From Methanosarcinales archaeon (GTDB taxonomy: Archaea; Halobacteriota; Methanosarcinia; Methanosarcinales; Methanogasteraceae): a stretch of DNA of 6,823 bases. A program made the translations under genes and the position numbers. Where the stretch lies: the NCBI GenBank assembly GCA_030666765.1, contig DAOUXE010000059.1:1-6823 (forward strand), in the 5' to 3' direction. This document shows positions 1 to 6,811 of this stretch, in pieces; position 1 is the first letter of the stretch, and each line of letters opens with the position of its first letter. The notes beneath the pieces were generated by a model. The model made no database searches. It worked only from the letters and a program-made list of their open reading frames with translations, and was not told where the DNA came from.

Positions 1-2
1 AA

Positions 3-113
3 ACGCATTTGTGTATCTTGCTGCTGAAGAATGCTTTTGTGGATACACATAATTCTATCAGCTATTATCGATCAAGAGGCTACTGTGTAAAACGGGGGAT
101 GGTAGGTTATTAG
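3..113 (+). CDS. Possible C-terminal end of a GNAT-family acetyltransferase, 5'-truncated by window edge
   Basis: The third forward frame is open from the window edge to a TAG at 111-113 and encodes 36 residues. Its middle, around THNSISYYRSRGYCVKR, resembles the acetyl-CoA-binding end of RimI-like GNAT enzymes, where the pattern is roughly N-x-x-A-I-x-x-Y-x-x-x-G-F/Y followed by a beta strand and often a GYY turn. Here the Ile, Tyr and Gly-Tyr positions fit, while the usual Asn is Thr and the Ala is Ser. The protein stops right after Gly-Tyr, earlier than most RimI proteins, so it could be a natural short end, a decayed gene or a chance match. Another frame (2-52) also runs off the edge and could be the real end of an upstream gene. 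The upstream sequence is missing, so confidence is low. Confidence 0.3.
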   Translation, partial: THLCILLLKNAFVDTHNSISYYRSRGYCVKRGMVGY

Positions 114-246
114 TTGTGAGTTCCCTAAATAGGGAGATGCTAAGCGCACAGGTGGATCTCATGGGTGCTTAACAACACACATGCCGGGGTATTCGGGGTG
201 CGCCGCTCCTACAAAATCCCGTCTCTGTGAGTCAGGTGTCCGCACC
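92..246 (+). other. Intergenic stretch with several inverted repeats; possible structured RNA or leader
   Basis: No convincing gene lies between 114 and 311. The sequence does offer a nested set of complementary segments. ACGGG (92-96) pairs with CCCGT (218-222), and GTAGG (102-106) with CCTAC (208-212). Inside these, GTTGT (113-117) pairs with ACAAC (172-176) and encloses two hairpins: TCCCT/AGGGA with an AAAT loop (122-135), and TAAGCGC/GTGCTTA (141-147 with 165-171, one G-U pair). A separate hairpin GGTG-TCCG-CACC (235-246) has a UNCG-type tetraloop. Together they can draw a branched fold, but no known RNA family was recognised, and such stems can occur by chance. The outer arm overlaps the possible acetyltransferase tail, so both may not be real. 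Confidence 0.25.
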
Positions 247-273
247 AGAAGGTACAACAATCCCTTACGAATC

Positions 274-286
274 AAAACCTTTATCC
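274..286 (+). promoter_or_regulatory. Weak BRE/TATA-like promoter element before rpoA1
   Basis: A purine-rich AAAACC (274-279) runs into CTTTATCC (279-286), which looks like an archaeal BRE followed by a weak TATA box. The usual archaeal spacing (box about 23-30 bases before the start site) puts the transcript start near 309, only a few bases before the rpoA1 ATG. No good Shine-Dalgarno sequence precedes that ATG, so a leaderless or nearly leaderless mRNA is the simplest reading. The match is modest. Confidence 0.35.
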
Positions 287-311
287 CACAGACCTTAGAG
301 ACTAGTATACA

Positions 312-2948
312 ATGAAACAGATCAGTGCTCCAAAGAGAATCTCAAAGATAAAATTTGGCTTAATCTCACCGCTGGAATACCGGAACATGAGCGTCACCAG
401 AATTATCACGGCAGATACTTATGATGAAGATGGTTTTCCAATTGATATGGGGCTCATGGATCCCAGACTCGGTGTCATCGATCCGGGATTGCGATGCAAG
501 ACATGTAACGGGAGGGCTGGGGAGTGCCCGGGTCATTTTGGGCACATAGAACTGGTGGCACCCTGTGTGCACGTCGGGTTTGCCAAGCAGATACGGAATC
601 TGCTCCGGAGTACGTGCAGAAGTTGCAGTCGGCTGCTTCTGGACGCGGGGCAGAAAAAAGAGTACATCGAGCATATCTCGGCTCGGAGGAGTCAGGGGCA
701 GACCATCGATTCGGTAGTTGAACACGTCTTTTCCGAGGCAAGCAAGATCGAAGTGTGCCCGTACTGCGGCGAGCACCAACTGAAGATCACGTACGAAAAA
801 CCGACCACATACTCCGAGGACGGGGACAAAATGCTTCCAAGTGATATCAGGAACTGGTTCGAGCACATACCTGATGAAGATCTCCCGGTCTTTGGCATGG
901 ATCCAAACAACGCGCGCCCCGAATGGATGATCCTGACAGTACTGCCTGTGCCACCTGTAACGGTGCGCCCATCGATCACGCTCCAGACCGGGCAGCGAAG
1001 CGAGGACGATCTGACACACAAACTTGTTGATATTATTAGGATAAACCAGAGGTTCCAGGAGAATAAGGAAGCGGGCGCGCCGCAGTTGATCATCGAGGAT
1101 CTCTGGGAACTCTTGCAGTACCATGTAACAACTTTTATAGACAACAGTGTCTCAGGGATACCTCCGGCAAGGCACCGGAGCGGAAGACCTTTGAAGACCC
1201 TGTCTCAGCGTCTGAAAGGGAAGGAAGGACGGTTCAGGGGCAGTCTCTCTGGTAAGCGGGTCAACTTCAGCGGCAGGACTGTTATCTCGCCGGATCCCAA
1301 CCTGTCGATCAACGAGGTCGGCATTCCCGAGGTGATTGCAAGAGAACTGACGCTCACGTTTAAGGTTGTGCCGAGAAACATCGAGGAACTTCGGGAGTAT
1401 GTGCGCCGCGGTCCACGCAATCACCCAGGCGCGAACTACGTGGTCCGGACAGATGGACACAGACTGAGAATCAGTGATATAACTTGCGAGGAGATCGCAG
1501 ATATGCTCGAATACGGATGGTTCGTGGATCGGCACCTCAAGGATGGCGACATCGTACTCTTCAACAGGCAGCCGTCGCTTCACAAGATGAGTATCATGGC
1601 GCATGGGGTCAAGGTCATGCCCGGAAAGACGTTTCGGTTAAATCCCGCAGTCTGTCCGCCATACAACGCTGATTTCGATGGCGATGAGATGAATCTCCAC
1701 GTACAACAGAACGAAGAGGCACGGGCAGAGGCGGCGATACTGATGCGGGTTCAGGAGAACATCCTCTCGCCAAGATTCGGCGGTCCGATTATCGGTGGAA
1801 TACACGATCACATAACAGGCATGTTCCTACTGACGCGTGAGAAGGCGATTGATAAGAACAGTGCACTTGAGATCCTGCGGAAATCGGGGGTGCGCGACCT
1901 GCCGCCGCCCGATCATATAAAAGATGGTATCTCATATTGGACCGGAAAGCAGATATTCAGCCAGATTCTACCGGAGGGGTTAAACCTTGAATATGAGGCA
2001 GAGATATGCGAGGAATGTGCGGACGGGTGCAAGAAGGAGAACTGCCCGAACGATGCTTATGTTGTCATAAAGAATGGAAAACTGCTCTGTGGGACCGTCG
2101 ATGAGAAATCGATCGGTGCGTTTAAGGGAAAGATCGTAAACAAGGTTATCCGGGAGTTCGGACCTGCTGCCGGGGCAGCATTTATCGATAATATGACTAA
2201 CCTTGCGATCCGGGGCATCATGTACCATGGATTCAGTTTCGGAATCGATGATGAAGATATCCCGAAAGAAGCGGTCAAACAGATACAGGAGATCAATAAG
2301 GACGCAATGTATGGAAAGGAGAGCATCGCAAGTCTGATCGACAAGTATGAACATAACGAGCTTGACACACTTCCGGGACGATCCACTGAAGAGACGCTTG
2401 AGCTTCGGATCATGCAGATTCTCGGAAAGGTTCGTGACGAGGCTGGCGACAAGGCAGGACTGCATCTTGGTATCGACAACTCAGCAGTTGCGATGGCGGT
2501 TTCAGGAGCCAGGGGCTCGATGCTGAATCTTGCACAGATGGCTGCGTGTGTCGGACAGCAGGCGGTGCGGGGTGCCCGCATCCAGCGCGGGTACTCCGGT
2601 AGAACGCTTCCCCATTTCAAGAAAGGAGATCGCGGCGCAGAGGCACACGGATTTGTGCAGGCATCGTATAAGAGTGGACTCTCTCCGGTCGAGTACTTCT
2701 TTCATGCCATCGGCGGCAGGGAGGGTCTCGTGGACACTGCTGTCAGAACGTCCCAGTCAGGGTATCTCCAGCGGAGGATGGTGAATGCGCTTCAGGATCT
2801 GGAGGCGCAGCACGACGGTACGGTACGGGACACCCGTGGCGTGGTTGTACAGGCGAAATACGGCGAGGATGGAGTCGACCCGTCACGCGGCTTCGATCGT
2901 ATCCATATACAGCGAATTGTAAAAGACGTGATGGAGGCACCAGAATGA
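312..2948 (+). CDS. rpoA1: DNA-directed RNA polymerase subunit A' (RpoA1)
   Basis: This is the N-terminal two thirds of the archaeal homologue of bacterial beta' and eukaryotic Rpb1. It carries the catalytic centre of the multisubunit RNA polymerase. The 878-residue length is normal for A'. The N-terminus shows the clamp zinc site (C62, C65, C72, H75) and a second Cys pair set (C102, C105, C149, C152). A basic segment near 291-325 ([20 protein letters not shown]) is followed by the [11 protein letters not shown] block (417-427). The absolutely conserved NADFDGDEM lies at 452-460, with Asp454, Asp456 and Asp458 holding the catalytic magnesium. Residues 787-822 match the bridge-helix region. 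The chosen ATG gives the expected family start ([14 protein letters not shown]). A four-Cys cluster lies at 566-578. The stop overlaps the rpoA2 start. The rpoH/rpoB genes that usually precede it are absent here. Confidence 0.98.
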   Translation: MKQISAPKRISKIKFGLISPLEYRNMSVTRIITADTYDEDGFPIDMGLMDPRLGVIDPGLRCKTCNGRAGECPGHFGHIELVAPCVHVGFAKQIRNLLRSTCRSCSRLLLDAGQKKEYIEHISARRSQGQTIDSVVEHVFSEASKIEVCPYCGEHQLKITYEKPTTYSEDGDKMLPSDIRNWFEHIPDEDLPVFGMDPNNARPEWMILTVLPVPPVTVRPSITLQTGQRSEDDLTHKLVDIIRINQRFQENKEAGAPQLIIEDLWELLQYHVTTFIDNSVSGIPPARHRSGRPLKTLSQRLKGKEGRFRGSLSGKRVNFSGRTVISPDPNLSINEVGIPEVIARELTLTFKVVPRNIEELREYVRRGPRNHPGANYVVRTDGHRLRISDITCEEIADMLEYGWFVDRHLKDGDIVLFNRQPSLHKMSIMAHGVKVMPGKTFRLNPAVCPPYNADFDGDEMNLHVQQNEEARAEAAILMRVQENILSPRFGGPIIGGIHDHITGMFLLTREKAIDKNSALEILRKSGVRDLPPPDHIKDGISYWTGKQIFSQILPEGLNLEYEAEICEECADGCKKENCPNDAYVVIKNGKLLCGTVDEKSIGAFKGKIVNKVIREFGPAAGAAFIDNMTNLAIRGIMYHGFSFGIDDEDIPKEAVKQIQEINKDAMYGKESIASLIDKYEHNELDTLPGRSTEETLELRIMQILGKVRDEAGDKAGLHLGIDNSAVAMAVSGARGSMLNLAQMAACVGQQAVRGARIQRGYSGRTLPHFKKGDRGAEAHGFVQASYKSGLSPVEYFFHAIGGREGLVDTAVRTSQSGYLQRRMVNALQDLEAQHDGTVRDTRGVVVQAKYGEDGVDPSRGFDRIHIQRIVKDVMEAPE
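2933..2937 (+). promoter_or_regulatory. Shine-Dalgarno sequence for rpoA2
   Basis: GGAGG lies inside the last codons of rpoA1, 7 bases before the rpoA2 ATG at 2945. This fits ribosome binding for an internal cistron and, with the ATGA stop/start overlap, indicates translational coupling. It contrasts with rpoA1 and the small protein gene at 4335, which lack such a site. Confidence 0.75.
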
Positions 2949-4081
2949 CTGTAACAGCAGATAGTATCGAGAAGAGTATAAGTGTGCTCTCATTGCCACC
3001 GAAGATCAGAGATACCTTGCGAGAGGAACTCCTGGAAGTCAAACCGACCAGGAAACAACTGGATGAGATAATCGACCATATTATGGGTGGGTATGCGGGT
3101 GCTTGCATCGAGCCGTGTGATCCTGTCGGTGTGGTCGCCGCGCAGTCGATAGGCGAACCTGGCACACAGATGACGATGCGTACTTTCCATTATGCCGGTG
3201 TCGCTGAGATCAACGTAACGCTCGGGCTACCGAGATTGATCGAGATTCTTGATGCGCGAAAGAACCCGAGCACACCGGTGATGACTGTGTACCTGAAAGA
3301 CGGTGTAAGCAAGAAGAAAGCTCAAGATGTCGCATGGGAGATCCAGAAGACGACAATCCCTGATCTGGGTGGAATTATTACAGACCGTGCAAATTTACAG
3401 ATCTTAATCGAAATGGATGAAGATACCCTGTACGAACGAGACCTGACACTATCTGATATCATCGAAAAACTCGAAGTCAAACTAAAGATCCCGGTTGAGG
3501 TGGAAGGACACACGCTCAAGCTCAGTCCGAAGGAATCCAATCTTGGTTCCCTGGTACAGCTTAGCAGGAATCTTAAGAAAATATTGATCAAAGGCATCGA
3601 GGCAATCCCAAGGGTAGTCATACAGAAGGAAGGTCCTGAATACGTACTCTATACAGAAGGCACGGCACTTCATGAGGTTTTCGAGATCGAAGGTGTCGAT
3701 CCTACCCGAACAACCTCCAACCACCCAGGCGAGATGTGTGAGGTCTTTGGGATCGAAGCTGCTAGAAACTCAATTATAAAGGAGATTATGGAGACCCTGC
3801 GCGAACAGGGGTTAAACGTGGATACAAAACATATCATGCTTGCAGCAGACATGATGACCTGCGACGGAGAGGTCAAGCAGATCGGAAGGCATGGACTATC
3901 AGGCGAGAAGGCAAGCATCCTTGCTCGGGCTGCATTCGAGGTGACTGTGAATCACTTGATCGATGCTGGCATACGTGGTGACATCGATGAGTTAAGCGGC
4001 GTCACCGAGAACGTAATCGTCGGGCAGCCGATCAATCTTGGAACAGGGGATGTACATCTGGTTGCAAAGCCACCTGCATGA
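2945..4081 (+). CDS. rpoA2: DNA-directed RNA polymerase subunit A'' (RpoA2)
   Basis: This is the C-terminal third of the archaeal largest polymerase subunit, which joins A' to complete the active site, trigger loop and clamp/jaw base. The 378 residues are a typical length. Residues 58-72 ([15 protein letters not shown]) and 72-95 ([16 protein letters not shown] onward) are the highly conserved trigger-loop region. Residues 93-110 ([16 protein letters not shown]) lead into the jaw region, and residues 258-370 carry the conserved C-terminal blocks, including [17 protein letters not shown] (304-320) and the final NLGTGDVHL segment. The start ATG overlaps the rpoA1 stop by 4 bases and has a GGAGG site upstream. 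In many archaea rpl30e, nusA and rps12 follow; here the operon ends and a noncoding spacer begins. Confidence 0.98.
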   Translation: MTVTADSIEKSISVLSLPPKIRDTLREELLEVKPTRKQLDEIIDHIMGGYAGACIEPCDPVGVVAAQSIGEPGTQMTMRTFHYAGVAEINVTLGLPRLIEILDARKNPSTPVMTVYLKDGVSKKKAQDVAWEIQKTTIPDLGGIITDRANLQILIEMDEDTLYERDLTLSDIIEKLEVKLKIPVEVEGHTLKLSPKESNLGSLVQLSRNLKKILIKGIEAIPRVVIQKEGPEYVLYTEGTALHEVFEIEGVDPTRTTSNHPGEMCEVFGIEAARNSIIKEIMETLREQGLNVDTKHIMLAADMMTCDGEVKQIGRHGLSGEKASILARAAFEVTVNHLIDAGIRGDIDELSGVTENVIVGQPINLGTGDVHLVAKPPA

Positions 4082-4100
4082 GTTCATAGTTCTATTTCAG

Positions 4101-4122
4101 GTCCGCGCGGACATTCTCGCGC
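4101..4122. repeat. 12-base perfect palindrome with overlapping GC hairpin
   Basis: GTCCGCGCGGAC (4101-4112) is a perfect inverted repeat without spacer. Its core GCGCG (4105-4109) can instead pair with CGCGC (4118-4122) around an 8-base loop. It sits 20 bases after the rpoA2 stop. It could be a protein-binding site, an mRNA 3'-end hairpin or chance; no T run follows, so it is not a classic terminator. Confidence 0.4.
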
Positions 4123-4136
4123 CCACACTGTAGATA

Positions 4137-4167
4137 GGTGATCGGGATGAAGTTTGGATATGCCTGA
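4137..4167 (+). other. Perfect ribosome-binding site leading into a six-codon ORF (leader peptide or gene remnant)
   Basis: GGTGAT (4137-4142) is fully complementary to the archaeal 16S 3' end and lies 4 bases before an ATG (4147). The ORF reads MKFGYA then TGA (4165-4167). The same frame goes on as NVNLHTTYEVDL before another TGA at 4201-4203. The stretch looks protein-like, so the site may be the start of a decayed gene, a short regulatory leader or coincidence. Nothing assigns a function. Confidence 0.2.
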
Positions 4168-4249
4168 AACGTGAACCTGCACACCACATACGAAGTAGAT
4201 CTGTGACCGATCAATATCGTCTATGGCAATTGTTATTGTTGTATGGCAG

Positions 4250-4260
4250 TATATAAATAT
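4250..4260. promoter_or_regulatory. Strong TATA-like element, upstream copy
   Basis: TATATAAATAT is a textbook archaeal TATA-like string and reads nearly the same on both strands. If used on the + strand it would start a transcript near 4280 with a leader of about 55 bases before the small ORF at 4335. If used on the minus strand it would fire back toward rpoA2, where no gene is seen. Because a second, better placed box follows, its use is uncertain. Confidence 0.35.
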
Positions 4261-4304
4261 TGTTATCGCGGCGGGCGTTCACGACGCGCTACCTCACCCA
4301 AGCG

Positions 4305-4314
4305 TTTAATATAT
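4305..4314 (+). promoter_or_regulatory. TATA box for leaderless transcript starting at ATG 4335
   Basis: TTTAATATAT is preceded by the purine-containing AAGCG, in the position of a BRE. The 8-base core 4305-4312 lies at -30 to -23 if transcription begins at A4335, the standard archaeal geometry. No Shine-Dalgarno sequence precedes that ATG. Both facts support a leaderless mRNA for the small protein and ccmC. Confidence 0.6.
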
Positions 4315-4334
4315 CAGGTGCCTCATCAACTTTT

Positions 4335-4475
4335 ATGGAACCATGCAGGTCATGCTACAAGAAATGTGGAACTGCGAGATTGTGTAAGAAGAAATCCCTG
4401 CCGCTGGGGGAGGTCAATTTCGAGTTGATGGAAGGATTTGAATACTCGATGGCTGAATGGATGGCTTACCTGTAA
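4335..4475 (+). CDS. Small cysteine-rich protein of unknown function, upstream of ccmC
   Basis: This encodes 46 residues that I do not recognise. The N-terminus carries four cysteines in CRSCYKKCGTARLC (residues 4-17, spacing C-x2-C-x3-C-x5-C), followed by KKK. The second half is acidic and aromatic (GEVNFELMEGFEYSMAEWMAYL). It has no signal peptide or membrane segment. The cysteine spacing could bind zinc or an iron-sulfur cluster, or act as thiols; that is inference. The ATG was chosen because a TATA box sits at the correct distance for a leaderless message beginning there; the frame is open upstream to a TTG at 4260, but that start is less likely. The TAA lies 2 bases before the ccmC ATG, so ccmC is probably translated by coupling. 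A role beside ccmC in haem or thiol handling is only a guess from position. It could also be a chance ORF. Confidence 0.5.
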   Translation: MEPCRSCYKKCGTARLCKKKSLPLGEVNFELMEGFEYSMAEWMAYL

Positions 4476-4477
4476 AT

Positions 4478-5179
4478 ATGAATAAACGCACGATACTACA
4501 CCTAATAACTGCTGTAGTCTTGATCACGGCGACCTATATGGCCTTCACGAGCCCGGCGATCAACCCAGGCGTTCGTCCACTGCTATTGGGTGCTGATGAA
4601 TGGCACAATCAGGTACAGAGCTACAGGATATTCTATTTCCACGTCCCGCTCGCATGGGTCTCATATCTGGCGTTCTTTCTGGTGTTCGTATCAAGCATCA
4701 GGTATCTCCAGACTTCTGCGATGAAATGGGATGTTTTTGCGGCGTCGTCTGCTGAGATTGGCACTGTTTTCTGCGCTCTCAATCTTCTAAGCGGGATGAT
4801 CTGGGCAAGTAGCGCATGGAACGGCATCTACTGGGAATGGACTCCGCGTCTTACCTTCCAACTCATCTTGTTTCTGCTGTATGCAGCGTATGGGCTGCTA
4901 CGGCGTGCGATGGGGTCAGAGAGCCGTGCACGGGCATCGGCGGTATTCGGAATTATTGCGTTCGCGGCTGTGCCGATGAGTTATCTCTCGATCAAAATCT
5001 GGACTCCACTGTTGCATCCCGACCTGACGAGCGAAGGCGGCGGCATCGATAGCCCGATCATCGTGTACACGCTCCTCATTAATATATTAGCATATACATT
5101 ATTATACCTCTCACTGCTCACCATCGGGATGGATAATGAACGCGCTCTACAGGAGTCCACGTCTTCTCGTAATCCTTAA
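4478..5179 (+). CDS. ccmC: CcmC-family haem-handling protein for cytochrome c maturation
   Basis: This is a membrane protein of the CcmC/CcsA (haem handling, WWD domain) superfamily. In System I cytochrome c maturation, CcmC presents haem to the chaperone CcmE on the outer face of the membrane. From this start it has 233 residues with six likely membrane segments (about 7-23, 52-72, 86-108, 126-143, 153-170, 193-216). His55 in FYFHVPLAW and His180 in PLLHP fit the two conserved haem-ligand positions. The tryptophan-rich motif is W114-NGIYW-EW-TPRLT, where CcmC proteins usually have Asp before the A/P-R-L-T; here it is Thr. ATG 4478 is preferred over 4457, which overlaps the small gene and only adds MDGLPVN. 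No Shine-Dalgarno sequence is evident. No ccmA, ccmB, ccmE or ccmF lies in the window, so partners must be elsewhere. CcmF or CcsA are less likely given the short length. Confidence 0.9.
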   Translation: MNKRTILHLITAVVLITATYMAFTSPAINPGVRPLLLGADEWHNQVQSYRIFYFHVPLAWVSYLAFFLVFVSSIRYLQTSAMKWDVFAASSAEIGTVFCALNLLSGMIWASSAWNGIYWEWTPRLTFQLILFLLYAAYGLLRRAMGSESRARASAVFGIIAFAAVPMSYLSIKIWTPLLHPDLTSEGGGIDSPIIVYTLLINILAYTLLYLSLLTIGMDNERALQESTSSRNP

Positions 5180-5183
5180 TTAC
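5176..5183 (+). promoter_or_regulatory. Possible TATA box for pheT
   Basis: TTAATTAC overlaps the ccmC stop codon and lies about 24-31 bases before the pheT ATG. No Shine-Dalgarno sequence precedes that ATG (the bases just before it are GTCTCTACC), so a leaderless pheT transcript is plausible. The element is weak, and read-through from ccmC is also possible. Confidence 0.3.
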
Positions 5184-5206
5184 AACCGCGCTTAGAAGTC
5201 TCTACC

Positions 5207-6811
5207 ATGCCAGTAATCACCCTCTATTACAGTGATCTTGAGAACCTGATCGGGACGGATCGGGATACGATACAGAGCCGCATCCCGATGATCGGTGCCG
5301 ACATCGAACGCGTATATGATGATTACGTGGATATTGAGTTCTTTCCTGACCGCCCTGACCTCTACAGCGTCGAAGGCGTAGCCAGGGCTATGCGCGGGTT
5401 TCTCGATATCGAAACAGGCATTCCCGAATATGTTGTCGGGCAGTCGGGGATTGTGATCACATCCGACCATGAGATCGGAAAGATACGCCCATATATTGCC
5501 TGTGCGGTAGTAAAAGGCGTAAAATTTACCCCCTATTCCATAGAGTCGCTGATGAGCCTACAAGAGGATCTGCATTGGGGAATCGGGCGCAACCGCTCGA
5601 AGGTATCGATCGGCGTGCACGATCTTGACCGTGTGACTCCGCCGTTTGAGTACATCGCAGCAGACCCAACCTTTGAATTTGTTCCTCTCGATTTTGATGT
5701 CCCGATGTCGATGGATGAGATTCTGGACAAGCATCCGAAAGGGGTCAAATTCGCACATCTCGTCGAAAAATTTGATAAATATCCTCTGATTCTCGATTCA
5801 TGCGGAACTGTACTATCATTTCCGCCTATCATCAACGGAACACTGACACGCGTGAGAGACGAGACTGAAGATCTGTTCATTGAGGTTACCGGCACGGATA
5901 AATCCGTGTCCGTTGCACTAAACATTGTAACAACTGCACTTGCCGAACGCGGCGGGAAGATCGAGTCTGTAAAGGTACGGATGCCCAAGGTCGGATGCAC
6001 GACGCCGAACCTCGATCCGGTGGCGCGCCGGATCTCGGTTGGGGGCGCAAACGCTCTGCTTGGGCTGGATCTTAGCCGCGACCAGATCATACGATGCCTC
6101 AGGCAGATGCGCTTTGGGGCAGTGCCACTCTCTCACTCAGACGATGTAATAGAGGTGAGTGTGCCCGCGTACCGTGCAGACATCATGCATGATTATGACA
6201 TCTTCGAGGATGTTGCGATTGGGTATGGGTACGAAAGAATCGCGTCGGTGCTTCCTGAGACGATGACCATCGGAGAAGAGCATCCCATATCCCTCACAAA
6301 GGCGGATCTTCGCGATATCCTGGTGGGTCTTGGTTTTTACGAGGTTATGCCGTTTACGCTAACAAGCGAGACTGTGCATTTCGAGAAGATGCAGAGACCG
6401 CACACAAGCGCCACACATGTCCTGCACCCGATCACAATAGAACAGACGATGCTGCGCACGACAATCCTTCCGAATTTGCTTGAGATACTATCATTTAACC
6501 AGCACCGGGAACTTCCACAGCGCATCTTCGAGGTCGGGGATGTGGTTGCTTCAGGCAAGAACGCTGTAAATCTTGCAGCGGTTGTAATCGACCCTCGTGC
6601 GAACTTCAGCGAGATCCGGTCAATAGTGGGTGCTGTGATGCACGAACGGGTGGTTGCTTACGAGGTCACCGAGTCGGATGATCCAGCGTTTATCAAGGAT
6701 CGGCGGGCAGACATTATTGTTGTTGGGGGCAGAGAAGCCGGGGGCTTTTGGGAGGTGCATCCCGGGGGGGTAATGAACTTCGGGCTGGACCCGCCGGTCA
6801 TTGGGGTTTAG
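5207..6811 (+). CDS. pheT: Phenylalanyl-tRNA synthetase beta subunit, archaeal type; 3' end doubtful
   Basis: This is the beta chain of the alpha2beta2 enzyme that charges tRNA-Phe. Beta carries the editing domain and a catalytic-like fold that supports the alpha subunit (PheS, not in the window). The start [16 protein letters not shown] and the block [25 protein letters not shown] (42-65) are archaeal PheT hallmarks. The B3/B4 editing region spans about 95-250. The B5 domain follows, with [27 protein letters not shown] at about 319-345. The catalytic-like domain runs from about 360 to the end, with [17 protein letters not shown] at 416-432. The 534 residues are slightly short of the usual ~540-560. 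From about residue 505 it becomes glycine-rich and departs from the expected family ending, and the TAG at 6809-6811 cuts it early. After the TAG the frame reads on as MGGL to the window end. This looks like sequence error, so the real end is probably beyond the window. Confidence 0.95.
   Translation: MPVITLYYSDLENLIGTDRDTIQSRIPMIGADIERVYDDYVDIEFFPDRPDLYSVEGVARAMRGFLDIETGIPEYVVGQSGIVITSDHEIGKIRPYIACAVVKGVKFTPYSIESLMSLQEDLHWGIGRNRSKVSIGVHDLDRVTPPFEYIAADPTFEFVPLDFDVPMSMDEILDKHPKGVKFAHLVEKFDKYPLILDSCGTVLSFPPIINGTLTRVRDETEDLFIEVTGTDKSVSVALNIVTTALAERGGKIESVKVRMPKVGCTTPNLDPVARRISVGGANALLGLDLSRDQIIRCLRQMRFGAVPLSHSDDVIEVSVPAYRADIMHDYDIFEDVAIGYGYERIASVLPETMTIGEEHPISLTKADLRDILVGLGFYEVMPFTLTSETVHFEKMQRPHTSATHVLHPITIEQTMLRTTILPNLLEILSFNQHRELPQRIFEVGDVVASGKNAVNLAAVVIDPRANFSEIRSIVGAVMHERVVAYEVTESDDPAFIKDRRADIIVVGGREAGGFWEVHPGGVMNFGLDPPVIGV

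Larger units (their letters stand above)
4082..4334. other. Long spacer between rpoA2 and the small-protein/ccmC unit
   Basis: No recognisable full gene lies in these 253 bases. The spacer holds a GC-rich palindrome just after rpoA2, a ribosome-binding site with a six-codon ORF, an AT-rich stretch and two TATA boxes. The T-rich bit at 4089-4097 is too weak to call an archaeal poly-T terminator. A 61-codon ORF (4243-4428) starts here, but it overlaps the better supported 4335 gene in another frame and resembles no family I know. The spacer probably separates two transcription units. Confidence 0.6.

Noticed and set aside
92..260. Resemblance to signal recognition particle (7S) RNA, with a UGUGAG motif followed by a hairpin and a later GGTGTCCGCAC
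   Set aside because: The hallmark helix 8 pattern (GUCAGG with GGAA tetraloop and AGCAG) is absent, and the space before rpoA1 is too short for a full archaeal 7S RNA of about 300 bases.
2057..2620. Long minus-strand ORF (187 codons) opposite rpoA1, and similar antisense frames elsewhere
   Set aside because: These are mirror frames of highly conserved + strand genes, with no promoter or recognisable protein.
4143..4203. Possible C/D-box small RNA, with GGATGA, CTGA, GTGA and CTGT in order
   Set aside because: The boxes fit the RUGAUGA/CUGA consensus poorly and the spacing is irregular.
4243..4428. 61-codon + strand ORF overlapping the small cysteine gene
   Set aside because: It overlaps the better supported 4335 frame, has no ribosome-binding site or matching promoter, and is arginine-rich without family features.
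5088..5109. AT-rich TATA-like run near the end of ccmC as a pheT promoter
   Set aside because: It encodes a membrane segment of ccmC and lies about 100 bases from pheT, too far for a leaderless start; the weaker element at 5176 fits better.
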